Source of the DNA: CAZLLE01 sp964560425
GTDB lineage: Bacteria; Campylobacterota; Campylobacteria; Campylobacterales; QNZT01
Assembly (NCBI GenBank): GCA_964560425.1
Contig: CAZLLE010000078.1
Coordinates: 1 to 64,000 of the forward strand
Reading direction: 5' to 3'
Length of the DNA stretch: 64,000 nt
The position numbers were made by a program, and so were the translations under genes. This document shows positions 43,214 to 52,900 of this stretch, piece after piece. Every line of letters starts with the position of its first letter. Within the stretch, counting starts at the first letter, position 1. The notes below the pieces were generated by a model. It was not told the DNA's origin, ran no database searches, and saw only the letters and a program-made list of their open reading frames with translations.

Positions 43214-44060
43214 TACAAAAAGAGAGGAGTTCATTCAATCAGATGTAGATATAAATGCAATAGGAATTAAAGATATTATATTTTTATTTATTGCCTTCTC
43301 TTTTGTACTCTATATACTTTTTCCAAAAGAGACATTAAAAGAGAAGGTACTCAAAGAGACAAAAAGTAACGATCTTGCATTAGTTTATATAGAAAACATG
43401 ATCAATTTTGATTATAAAAACTATGAATTACTACTTCATTATGCAGATATGCAATTTAAAGATGAAAATTTTGCAGCTGTTAAAGGTATTGTTGGAACAC
43501 TATTAAAGTTAGACAATAAAGAGACACAAAAGAGTGCTTTAATTCTTGGAGAAAAGCTTTTTAAAAGAGAGTATTTTCAATTAGAGGAGCAAGAAGATAA
43601 AGAGAAACTACTAAAAGAGTATCAAGATATTCTTAAAGATATGGTGTTAATCTCAGAAGATGAGCAATTTCAAAATGATATTCTTAGTTATTTTAGTACA
43701 AGTAAAGATAGAGATGAATATATAAAACTTCTAGAAAAATTATCAAAAATTGACGATAAATGGGAATTAAAACTTACAGAATACTACATGGCAAATAACA
43801 AACTTCAAAAAGCACTAATATTATATAAGAAAAGAATTTCCAAAGATATACCATATAAAGAGAAAAAAGTAGTTTTCAAAAAAATTATCAAAGTACTTAT
43901 GTTTGGAAGTTTTTTTGATGAAGGAACTAAAATAATGCAAAAGTATGAAAACCTTTTTATAGAAGATGAAGAGATTTTTGAAGAGATAATTCGATTTTAT
44001 ATCTCTGCGGGGGAGGAGAAGAAGGCTAGAAAGTATATCTTAAAGAGAGGGAAATATTAA
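43197..44060 (+). CDS. membrane-anchored TPR protein, probable N-terminal part of a split PelB
   Basis: The 287-aa protein has one membrane helix (about residues 24-42) and a periplasmic helical-repeat region (for example YELLLHYADMQFKDENFAAVKGIVGTLLK; WELKLTEYYMANNKLQKALILYKKR). Pseudomonas PelB (about 1190 aa) starts with a membrane helix and TPRs and ends with an outer-membrane barrel; here this product and the 1002-aa product of the next gene together reach about 1290 aa. The split assignment is inferred from order, size and architecture. Site AAGGA is 7 nt before ATG; the gene overlaps the hydrolase gene. Confidence 0.65.
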   Translation: MHNFISTKREEFIQSDVDINAIGIKDIIFLFIAFSFVLYILFPKETLKEKVLKETKSNDLALVYIENMINFDYKNYELLLHYADMQFKDENFAAVKGIVGTLLKLDNKETQKSALILGEKLFKREYFQLEEQEDKEKLLKEYQDILKDMVLISEDEQFQNDILSYFSTSKDRDEYIKLLEKLSKIDDKWELKLTEYYMANNKLQKALILYKKRISKDIPYKEKKVVFKKIIKVLMFGSFFDEGTKIMQKYENLFIEDEEIFEEIIRFYISAGEEKKARKYILKRGKY

Positions 44061-44082
44061 ATATAGACATTTTAAACCAATA

Positions 44083-44109
44083 TAAACAATTTTAATTTAT
44101 TGCCGATTT
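44083..44109 (+). promoter_or_regulatory. sigma28-like (FliA) promoter before the PelB barrel gene
   Basis: TAAA (44083-44086), 15 nt spacer, GCCGATTT (44102-44109) matches the FliA consensus TAAA-N15-GCCGATAA, and the CGATWT form reported for Campylobacter. It ends 26 nt before the ATG and sits in the only sizeable internal gap (75 nt) of the upstream pel run. Confidence 0.5.
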
Positions 44110-44135
44110 GCAGTAAATATCTTAAGGGTTTTTAG

Positions 44136-47100
44136 ATGCAATTGGTTACTATATTTATATTGATATTTGTTACACAGCTTTATGCAACACAATCAAAAGA
44201 TATATGTTATAACATTCAAATAAGCTCTTTTAGCAGTGCTTCACTAGAGGATATCAAGAAGCTATCTTTTCCAAAAGCTTGTAAGATTATTGAAAAAGGT
44301 GGAATCTATACAATAAAATGTGAATGTGATACAGAAGCAAATATACGAAAAAAACTTCCCTATTATCAAAAAAATGTACCGGGTGCATTTGTTACTAAAA
44401 CAGAAAAAAAGTTATTTAATCAAACTCTAGATACAAAGAGAGAACCAACTACACAAAAAGTAGCTCAAAAAATGGATAAGAAGAGGGAAAATCCAGATAA
44501 AAAAGAGCAAAAAAAGAGAGAAACACTAAATGAACTCATGTATAAAGTGTTTATCTATAATAATGATCTCAAAAATGCACAAAAAGTAGCACTAGCAGCA
44601 CTAAAAAGAGATCCAACCAATATCATGTGGAGAAAATATTTAGCAGATGCCCTAAGTTGGAGTGGTAAAACAAAAGAGGCTTTTAAACACTATACTTACA
44701 TATACAAGAAAAATAGAGCAAAACAAAATATTAAATCCAAAATAGAGGGATATGGTAGCTATGACAAATATTTTATGCTTTTGGGCAAAGTTTACTCTAA
44801 TCCAAAAAACCAAAATAGTATTAATAAGTTTATAAAAGAGGCTGAAAAGCTAGGCAACTCAAAAGAGGCAGTTATCGCCTTGGATAAACTATACAATAAG
44901 ACAAAAAGTGTACCCGCACTAAAGACTAGTGCTAATCTATATCTGAAATTAGGGTTCAAAAAAGAGGCTATGAGACGATTCAAAATTTTGGAAAAAGCAA
45001 AACTTTTGGATATAAAAACAGCTATGACACTATCTAGAGTATTTTTTGAAGAGAAAAAATTTTCTGATTCTCTAAATGTCCTATTGAGTGTAAAACATTT
45101 AGCAACAATCAAAGATCGAGAGTATTGGCTGCTATTAGTGGATATATACTCTTATCTCAAAAAAGATGAAAAAGCTGCAAAACTATTGAGAGTATTATGT
45201 AATAATCATGAGTGTAAAAAAGGAGATTATGACAAACTAATATCATTTTATTCCAAAAAAGATAAAAATTTTAGCCTCAAAATAGCACTAAAAGCATTTC
45301 GTCAACTAAAAGAGAGTTCATACTTTTTCTCTTTTACAAAAATGAGTTTAGAAAAAAAAGATACAGATGCAGTAATTAAAGCAATAAGATCACTTACACC
45401 TAAAGAGGAGAGAGAGTATAAAAAACTTCCACTATTTTGGCTCACTATGGCATCACTAAACAATCAATTAGGATTAACTAAAAAAGCAATACTCTCATAT
45501 CAACAAGCACTAAATCTAGACCCCGAATCTATAGAAATCTTAACTCAATATAGTTGGTATATAATGGACAAAAACAGCATACCAAATCTTCAAAATATAG
45601 TTCACAAAATAGAACAGAGAGCTACAGATGATAAAAAACTATATATTCTTGCCGCAGCAATCAATTATAAGCTCAATCATATACAAAAAGCTTACATATA
45701 TTATACAAAAGCAGTACAAGCAGAGCCAGATAATGTTAGTCTAAAATTAGATTATACAAATTTACTTCGTGTAATGAGGGAAAAAGAGTATGCCGATAAA
45801 ATTACATATAATATTTATAACTTGCTACAAAATCAGATGAAAAATAGACCAAATCTACTAAAAGAGAAAGAGTTTCTAACAAACTATTTAAGAGCTTCAA
45901 TATCTTTTATACCTGCACAAAACTATAGAGAAGTTATGAAATATGCCAAAACGATTTTAGATAAAGAGATATATACAAACATGGATATTTCATGGAAATT
46001 ATATACAAAAGATGGTGATAGCGTTCAATATTTGAGTAGAAAGCTCAAAAAAACAGAAGTTTGGTTGGAATCATATTTAACAATGAGAAGCAATAATATA
46101 TATGCAATGAGAGAGCTTCTATATAAATATGGAGCAATCTTACCACTTGTAGACAAAATTAGTATGGAGCTAAAAACTAAACAGATTGGAGTTGCAAGAA
46201 GAGAGATATTTGAGGCACTAGAAGAGATACCTCAAAACCAATCACTCTATCGTACAAAATATGATATAGACACACAATATGGAAATAAATTTAATAGTGA
46301 AATAGGTTATGAAGCTCAAGGAGATCTAAAAAGAGAATATGTAAAGATTGAAAATATTCACCATTTGGCAAATAAATACTATCTAGGAGCATCATTCAAT
46401 TATGGAAAAAACCACTCTGATAAGATAGATTTATCTAATAATATGTCTGAAGATTCTACAGCAAAATTGTGGCTAAAAATGTTAATGAACAATGGTTATA
46501 TAGAAGCAGGAGGAGGATATAGTGATAAATACACTCAATATCCTCAATATTTTTTCAATCTTTATAATAAACTAACCAACAAATTGAGTATAAAATTGGA
46601 ATTTGAGAAAAGCAAAAATGCAAATGAGACCTTAGATTTAAGACTAAAAGGTAAAAAAGATTATTCAGCTATGGGTATTCGATATCAGTTTAATCAAAGA
46701 TTAGCCTTTGAAGCAGAGGCATCAAATAGTAATTATAAATGGCAAAAAGGTGATACTTTAGGTAACTCCCAAAGATATAATATTCAAATGCAACAAAAAA
46801 TTAAATTTAGTTATCCAGATATCCTTTTTAGAGAGTATCTAACTATAGCCAACTTTAACGATAAAGGGATAAAAGAGCTACCTGACAACTATATAGAGGG
46901 TGGGTTAGGAGTACAAATAGGTATGGGTTCACTCAAGAGATATAGTAGTAGCTGGAGACCTTATGCTGACTTATCAACCTCATATCATGATACCTTTGGA
47001 TTATCTTTTGCAGGTCAATTTGGGGTCTGTGGAAAATTTATTGGTGATGACTATCTAAACCTATCTTTAAACTATAGTCGTTCAGCAGTTGATAAAAATG

Positions 47101-47144
47101 AGGAGTTATGGCTATTGAAACTTACCCATAGTTATTTATATTAA
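44136..47144 (+). CDS. pelB: PelB, outer-membrane Pel exporter (TPR plus beta-barrel)
   Basis: The 1002-aa protein has a signal peptide (to about residue 18), a SPOR-like segment (about 22-95: CYNIQISSFSSASLEDIKKLSF, YTIKCECDTEANIRKKLPYYQKN), a long TPR region (about 130-650, with NNDLKNAQKVALAALKRDPTNIMWRKYLADALSWSGKTKEAFKHY) and a C-terminal barrel (about 710-1002) ending in alternating strands and an aromatic residue (LKLTHSYLY). This matches PelB, which forms the outer-membrane pore, with its membrane-anchored N-terminal part apparently encoded by the previous gene. The SPOR-like head, if real, would tether it to peptidoglycan. Confidence 0.82.
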   Translation: MQLVTIFILIFVTQLYATQSKDICYNIQISSFSSASLEDIKKLSFPKACKIIEKGGIYTIKCECDTEANIRKKLPYYQKNVPGAFVTKTEKKLFNQTLDTKREPTTQKVAQKMDKKRENPDKKEQKKRETLNELMYKVFIYNNDLKNAQKVALAALKRDPTNIMWRKYLADALSWSGKTKEAFKHYTYIYKKNRAKQNIKSKIEGYGSYDKYFMLLGKVYSNPKNQNSINKFIKEAEKLGNSKEAVIALDKLYNKTKSVPALKTSANLYLKLGFKKEAMRRFKILEKAKLLDIKTAMTLSRVFFEEKKFSDSLNVLLSVKHLATIKDREYWLLLVDIYSYLKKDEKAAKLLRVLCNNHECKKGDYDKLISFYSKKDKNFSLKIALKAFRQLKESSYFFSFTKMSLEKKDTDAVIKAIRSLTPKEEREYKKLPLFWLTMASLNNQLGLTKKAILSYQQALNLDPESIEILTQYSWYIMDKNSIPNLQNIVHKIEQRATDDKKLYILAAAINYKLNHIQKAYIYYTKAVQAEPDNVSLKLDYTNLLRVMREKEYADKITYNIYNLLQNQMKNRPNLLKEKEFLTNYLRASISFIPAQNYREVMKYAKTILDKEIYTNMDISWKLYTKDGDSVQYLSRKLKKTEVWLESYLTMRSNNIYAMRELLYKYGAILPLVDKISMELKTKQIGVARREIFEALEEIPQNQSLYRTKYDIDTQYGNKFNSEIGYEAQGDLKREYVKIENIHHLANKYYLGASFNYGKNHSDKIDLSNNMSEDSTAKLWLKMLMNNGYIEAGGGYSDKYTQYPQYFFNLYNKLTNKLSIKLEFEKSKNANETLDLRLKGKKDYSAMGIRYQFNQRLAFEAEASNSNYKWQKGDTLGNSQRYNIQMQQKIKFSYPDILFREYLTIANFNDKGIKELPDNYIEGGLGVQIGMGSLKRYSSSWRPYADLSTSYHDTFGLSFAGQFGVCGKFIGDDYLNLSLNYSRSAVDKNEELWLLKLTHSYLY

Positions 47145-47234
47145 ATTGGAAAATTAATTTTACTAAGTAATCTATTTTTTTGTTATTTTTTGTTATGGTG
47201 GAACTTATAAAAATAATAAGGGTCTAGTTATAAA

Positions 47235-49898
47235 ATGAAAAATAAAAGTTTTTTATTATCAAAGTGTCTGTTAGCTACAACATTATTACTATCATCAAGT
47301 AATCTTTTTTCGGATGTGGTAATTGATGGAGATGTAAGTGAATGGGAGATGTTGGAGCAGATTAATCTTCCTATCGACTTACCACCTTATCTCTATCATG
47401 GAGATAAAGTTTATGGAAAACATGTTACTTCACCACAAAATGCGTATGTTTTTGCAATCAAAACTACAGGTACACAGATAGGAGCAAATACAACATTTTG
47501 GCTCAATACTGACAATGATGTAAATACAGGATTTAAAGTATGGGGCAGTTATGGGGGAGCTGAGTTTTTTGTAAATATCAATAGTGGAGATAACTTGCCT
47601 TATCTTTATGATAAAGATGGTGCATTTGTCACAGGTCCGCTAGAACATAGTTATAGTGCAAATGGCGATATTATTGAAATCGTAGTACCTGATTCTTATA
47701 TAGGTGATCCTCAAAACGGTATTGGGGTAATTGGTGATATTAATGATCAAACTTTTTTCCCAGAAAATTATGCTCTAGGAGAGCTAAAAGTTTCAAATGA
47801 AGCTCTAAATCTACCTCCTCGTACAGATTTTAGTAAAAGAGTTGGTATTGTATATTCACAAACAAGCAAAAATTATTTTTATGATGCTACTCTACCAATT
47901 CAAAAGGCATATTCTCAACTATTCATGACAATGCAACATCATGCAATGATGGCAGGAGTACCATTTGACCTTTTAAATGAAGATGATCTTACAGATATCT
48001 CAAAATTGGTCAATTATGATGCACTAATATTTCCTGATTTTGCTTATGTACCAAGTGACAAATTAGATCAGATTCATCAAACACTATACTACGCAACTTA
48101 CCATTATGGCATAGGTATTATCACCGCTGGTGATTGGATGACAAATGGTTCTGATGGTAACTCTATTGATGGAGATGCTTATAGAAATATGAAACAGATG
48201 CTAGGAATCGGTCGTGTAACAGGAGAAGGACCTGTATCAATAGATCTAAAAGCATACGATGTTAACCATCCTGCAATGAAAGAGTATCAATCAAATGAGA
48301 CAATTTTTCAATATGCTGGAAATAGATGGTATAGCTATTTTGCACCTGCTAGTAGTGGTTCAGATGTACAACCTATCAATGTTTTGGCAAAGCAGACAGT
48401 AACAGGTAATGCACCAGGTACTTATAATGCTGTTATCGCAGATCAAACAGGTGGACGAAATGTACACTTTAGTTCTCTTGAATTTATGGGTGATACTAAT
48501 CTTTTATGGTCTGCTCTTCAATGGTCAGTTTTTGGAAATGATGATCCTGTAGCACTCAAAATGGGACGATACAATAATCTATTTGTATCTAGAAATGATA
48601 TGGATCAATCTCAAGAGATAGATGAAGTTGTAGATAATGATGGTGCATTATTAAATCTACTACAAGATTGGAAAAGTCAATATAACTTTTTGGGTAGTTA
48701 CTATATCAATATAGGAAATAACCCACCAGATCAACAAACTGATTGGGCATATTCTGGACCACTATATCAACAATACATTGCATTAGGCAATGAAATAGGT
48801 ACACACTCTTATACTCATCCACACAATACAAACGAGCTATCATCACAAGAGATAGAGTTTGAGTTTAACCAATCTATGAATATTATAGCATCTAAATTAA
48901 ATCCCACATGGAGAGGTCAAGATATTAGAGGTGGAGCAGTACCAGGTGCACCAGAGGGTGTAAATACGGCAAATAGTATTATTCAATATCTTGATTATTT
49001 GACAGGTGGTTATTCTAGTGTTGGTGCTGGATACCCAGGTGCATTTGGATATCTTACACCAGATAGCAATAAAGTTTATTTGAGTCCAAATATGTCGTTT
49101 GATTTTACTCTAATAGAGTTTGGTGTACCTGTATGGGATGAAGCTACTGGCAAATATGTACCACATCCATTAACTACAGCAGAAGCTGAACAATATTGGC
49201 AAGATGAGTATCATAGCTTAACAAAACATGCATCACAACCAATTATCCATTGGCCTTGGCATGATTATGGTCCAACGACTGGTGCAACATCAGGACTATA
49301 TAGTGAATCTATGTTTACAAGTACTATAGCAACAGCAGCAGCAGATAATGCAGAGTTTTTGACAGGTATAGATTTAGCACAAAGAATTGAAACATTTAAG
49401 AGTACAAAAATAGATATCGGATATGGTACTGATACACTATATGTAAATGTTGATGCTCAAGAAGTGGGTAAATTTGCATTAGACCTACAAACAGATAAAA
49501 AGATCAAAAGTATTGATAATTGGTATGCTTATAGCGATACAAAAATATTTTTGGATCAAGATGGTGGTGATTATGTTGTTCATCTTGGTACAAGTACCGA
49601 TGCAAAAACACATATCACAAAATTGCCTATGCGTGCAAACCTTTTGACTCTAAATGGAAATGGAAGCAACTTAACATTTACTTTTGAAGGTGAAGGAAGT
49701 CTATTTGTAGCTTTGGCTAAAAATCAAAACAAATATAATATTAGTGGTGCTGATAATATAAAAAAAGGAAGAAAAGCCAAAAAGTCAAAGAAAGATAAAA
49801 AGAAGAAAAAAAATAAAAAGAGTAAATCAACTACAAATATTGTAGAGTTAATCTTCTCAAACTATGATGTACATACAGTAACTATAGAAGAGAAATAG
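47235..49898 (+). CDS. pelA: PelA-type polysaccharide deacetylase with CBM9-like N-terminus
   Basis: The 887-aa secreted protein has a signal peptide (to about residue 26), a CBM9-like beta domain (about 27-185: VVIDGDVSEWEMLEQINLP, TTFWLNTDNDVNTGFKVWGSYGGAEFFVNI), a Rossmann/GAT-like domain (about 200-400: RVGIVYSQTSKNYFYDATLPIQKAYSQLF) and a deacetylase domain with D455 (SRNDMDQ) and H524/H528 (GTHSYTHPH). This corresponds to PelA without its hydrolase domain. It should partly de-N-acetylate Pel in the periplasm, giving the cationic polymer. The C-terminus carries a very Lys-rich insert (about residues 846-868) before a short final strand. It is 90 nt after pelB and is followed by a strong terminator. 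Confidence 0.85.
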   Translation: MKNKSFLLSKCLLATTLLLSSSNLFSDVVIDGDVSEWEMLEQINLPIDLPPYLYHGDKVYGKHVTSPQNAYVFAIKTTGTQIGANTTFWLNTDNDVNTGFKVWGSYGGAEFFVNINSGDNLPYLYDKDGAFVTGPLEHSYSANGDIIEIVVPDSYIGDPQNGIGVIGDINDQTFFPENYALGELKVSNEALNLPPRTDFSKRVGIVYSQTSKNYFYDATLPIQKAYSQLFMTMQHHAMMAGVPFDLLNEDDLTDISKLVNYDALIFPDFAYVPSDKLDQIHQTLYYATYHYGIGIITAGDWMTNGSDGNSIDGDAYRNMKQMLGIGRVTGEGPVSIDLKAYDVNHPAMKEYQSNETIFQYAGNRWYSYFAPASSGSDVQPINVLAKQTVTGNAPGTYNAVIADQTGGRNVHFSSLEFMGDTNLLWSALQWSVFGNDDPVALKMGRYNNLFVSRNDMDQSQEIDEVVDNDGALLNLLQDWKSQYNFLGSYYINIGNNPPDQQTDWAYSGPLYQQYIALGNEIGTHSYTHPHNTNELSSQEIEFEFNQSMNIIASKLNPTWRGQDIRGGAVPGAPEGVNTANSIIQYLDYLTGGYSSVGAGYPGAFGYLTPDSNKVYLSPNMSFDFTLIEFGVPVWDEATGKYVPHPLTTAEAEQYWQDEYHSLTKHASQPIIHWPWHDYGPTTGATSGLYSESMFTSTIATAAADNAEFLTGIDLAQRIETFKSTKIDIGYGTDTLYVNVDAQEVGKFALDLQTDKKIKSIDNWYAYSDTKIFLDQDGGDYVVHLGTSTDAKTHITKLPMRANLLTLNGNGSNLTFTFEGEGSLFVALAKNQNKYNISGADNIKKGRKAKKSKKDKKKKKNKKSKSTTNIVELIFSNYDVHTVTIEEK

Positions 49899-49908
49899 AA
49901 AAACTCCT

Positions 49909-49937
49909 AATGCTTCCAACTCTATGTTGGAAGCATT
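49909..49937. terminator. bidirectional terminator between pelA and the A2M gene
   Basis: AATGCTTCCAAC (49909-49920) pairs perfectly with GTTGGAAGCATT (49926-49937). On the minus strand TTTTT follows, so it serves the alpha-2-macroglobulin gene best; it also follows the pelA stop closely on the plus strand. Confidence 0.85.
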
Positions 49938-49939
49938 CC

Positions 49940-52900
49940 CTAGTGAACTACTAAACTACTTGCCTCTTTGCTATAATCATAAATCCTACTATCATACATC
50001 GCTTCACAAAATGAAGCTGGTATTTGACACTCTCCCTTAGTAGTAACACGAAGTGGTACAAAAAAAGTAGTTAAACTATTTTTTGCTAAGTTTATAAAAG
50101 TCAATACCCTATCATCTCTAATATCTTGATATGAAGGATAGAAATTTTTACTATTTTGAACAGTAGTGGGACGAGTAGAAGAGAATAATCTCTCATTGAC
50201 AATTTCAAAACATGAAGGAGCTCTTTGAACAATAGCAATATTTTCTAATTTATCTCTATTTTTGAGCAATATTTTGGCATAAATCATATCTCCCAATTTA
50301 AAACTATTAATATCCCTACCATTTTCATCTACAAATCTACTTTTGATATTGATTACTTTATTAAATGATCTATTTGTAGCATCTGTTTTTAAAGGTAAAT
50401 ATCCTGAAGCTTCTATAGTATAGTTGAGCATTTTACCTTTTGGATCTATTACAATTGTATCAGAAATTAATTTTTCATATATTGTACTCTCTTTGGTTAT
50501 CTCTTGAGTATTACTATTTAGAGTTAGTTTTAGATCAATTTTATCATCTTGATTATCTTTATAATACTCACCAATAGCACGAAGAGCAAAAGCTTTATCT
50601 TGTGTGGAGTATAAATATTTAAAATTTTTGGCAACTTTTTCAAGTAGATTAAATGCTATTTTATCTTTTCCAAAAGTTTTGAGATGAATAAAAAGGGCAA
50701 AAGATAAATTACGACTTTTTGAGTAGAAATTTCCACCAAGTAGATTTTTATCTTTCATCCTAGAGTAATCAAAATTTTGAATTTTTTTTGAAATATCCTC
50801 AAATGCACTATTCAGATTAGCATTTTTCAAAATATAAGCCATCATGTAGAGTCCAACAATACCACCATCTTTATAAAAAGCATTATCATACATGCTATTT
50901 ATAATAGATTGATCTATTTTATTTTCAGATGAGAGCAAAAAAGAGGCATAAAGTCTATCAAAATATGAGTATCTATCCCTACCATGTTGAGCAATATCCA
51001 TAAGAGCATTATATATATTATCTATTACATGAGAAGGAACATTAAACCCACCATTTTTCAAAGAGAGTAAAATATCAGATGCATATACAGAGGCATAAGG
51101 ATTTATCGTTCCATAAGGTTCCCAGTATGCAAAATCACCATTATCATATTGTAAATTGGCAAGTTTAGCTATTCCCTCATTGATAAACATCTCTCTATCT
51201 TTTAGAAGATTTTTACTATATAGTGAATTATCATTTTTAACAAATGAGTTTAGATATAAAAGAGCTAATAACCTAGAACTTGTCTGTTCGCTACAACCAT
51301 AAGGATAGCCAATTAGATAATCTAAACTACCTTTTAATTGTGCTTTATATGTTTTTGAAAGATTAATTTTTACTTTTGTACCCTCTTTTGAAAAGTACTC
51401 CTTTGGTATTTTGATAGTAGTTTTTTTGGATATTTCACCTCTAAAAACTTTAGTTTGTAGAGAATTTGCACTATAAATAGGCAACTCTATAGAGTGATAA
51501 AATATCTTATTATCTACTTTTGCATTAATTTTTAACTCACCTTTTCCCAAACTTTTAGCATATAGATCAACCTCAAAAACTTTTGAGCTATTTGCAGGTA
51601 TTTTAATATTTTGTGGTAAATTTTTCAAAATTAATTGACTTGAGCTATTAAAATCCAAAAATGCTTCAATATCTTTTGAAGTGGTATTAAAAAACCGGAC
51701 AGGAACTTTTAACTTATCACCAACCAAAGCAAATCTTGGATAAGTAGGTTTGAGTATAACATCATCACGAACAATCAAATCTCTCCATGAAGCACCAATA
51801 TTATCTTTATCAATAGCAATTGCCACTATTTTAGCCGAACCATTAAATGCAGGAATTTTGAGATCAACACTAGCAAACCCCTCATCATCACTCTTTATCA
51901 ATTTTGACCAATATAAAAATGGTTTAACTCTTTTGGCTGCATTTTCGGGAGAGAGATGTTTTTGGCTCATGAGCAGTTCATCACCACCATCTGCACCAAA
52001 CTCCAACAGTTTACCTTTGGTTTGATAGTGCATTAACTCATCATATAGATCATAAAAAGCCACTTTTTGCATAGGAGTAAGAGTAAAAAAATCAAAAGGC
52101 GTTGGTACTTTTTGATCTATAATTTGTAAAATCCCCTCATCTACTAGGGAAATTAATAGATAAGATTTTTTATCACAACTAACCGATATAGTAATATCAT
52201 CATGAGAGTGAGAAATTTTTGGTGCTTCAATAGATAGATTAATCTTATGCTCTGTTCTATCTGATTGAATAAACTTCGATCCAAAAGCTCTAAATGGAAC
52301 TATAGCCGAAGCTTTATCAGATGATCGAACAATAGTAACACTCAAATATATACCATCTCTCATATCAAAATCAATAGGTATCTCTAGTGATGCACTCCCT
52401 TGTTTTATAGAAACAACTTTATGAAAATAGATTTTATCACTCTCAAGAGTAACCAAAGCACGACCTTTTATAATGGGAGATTTAAAGCTAACTTCTAAAC
52501 TATCCCCTTTTTGATATAAAATATCATCTACTTCTATCTGTACCTTTTCTATCTCATTAGTTGGAGCGATATTATCATACTCCCAACCACTTACAAAAAA
52601 CTCTTGCGAAGCACTGTGCAAACCTTCATTATCATAGATTTCTAAAATATAGTTTCCACTAGCATCAACTATTTTATCTATAACCTCTCCAGCTTCTATA
52701 TCAAATCTATCAACCTCTTCAATCTCTTTTTCCCACTTATAATAACCTCTAGCATCATAAAAGTAGTGCCATATCTGTTTTTTGATTACTGCTTGAAGAG
52801 TTCCTTGTTTTGTATCTCCACTTATAGGATCAATCAAAATAGTTTGAGCTTTTAGCTTCTCTCCTCTCTCCAAATTATCATTTGATATCTTTACTCCAAC

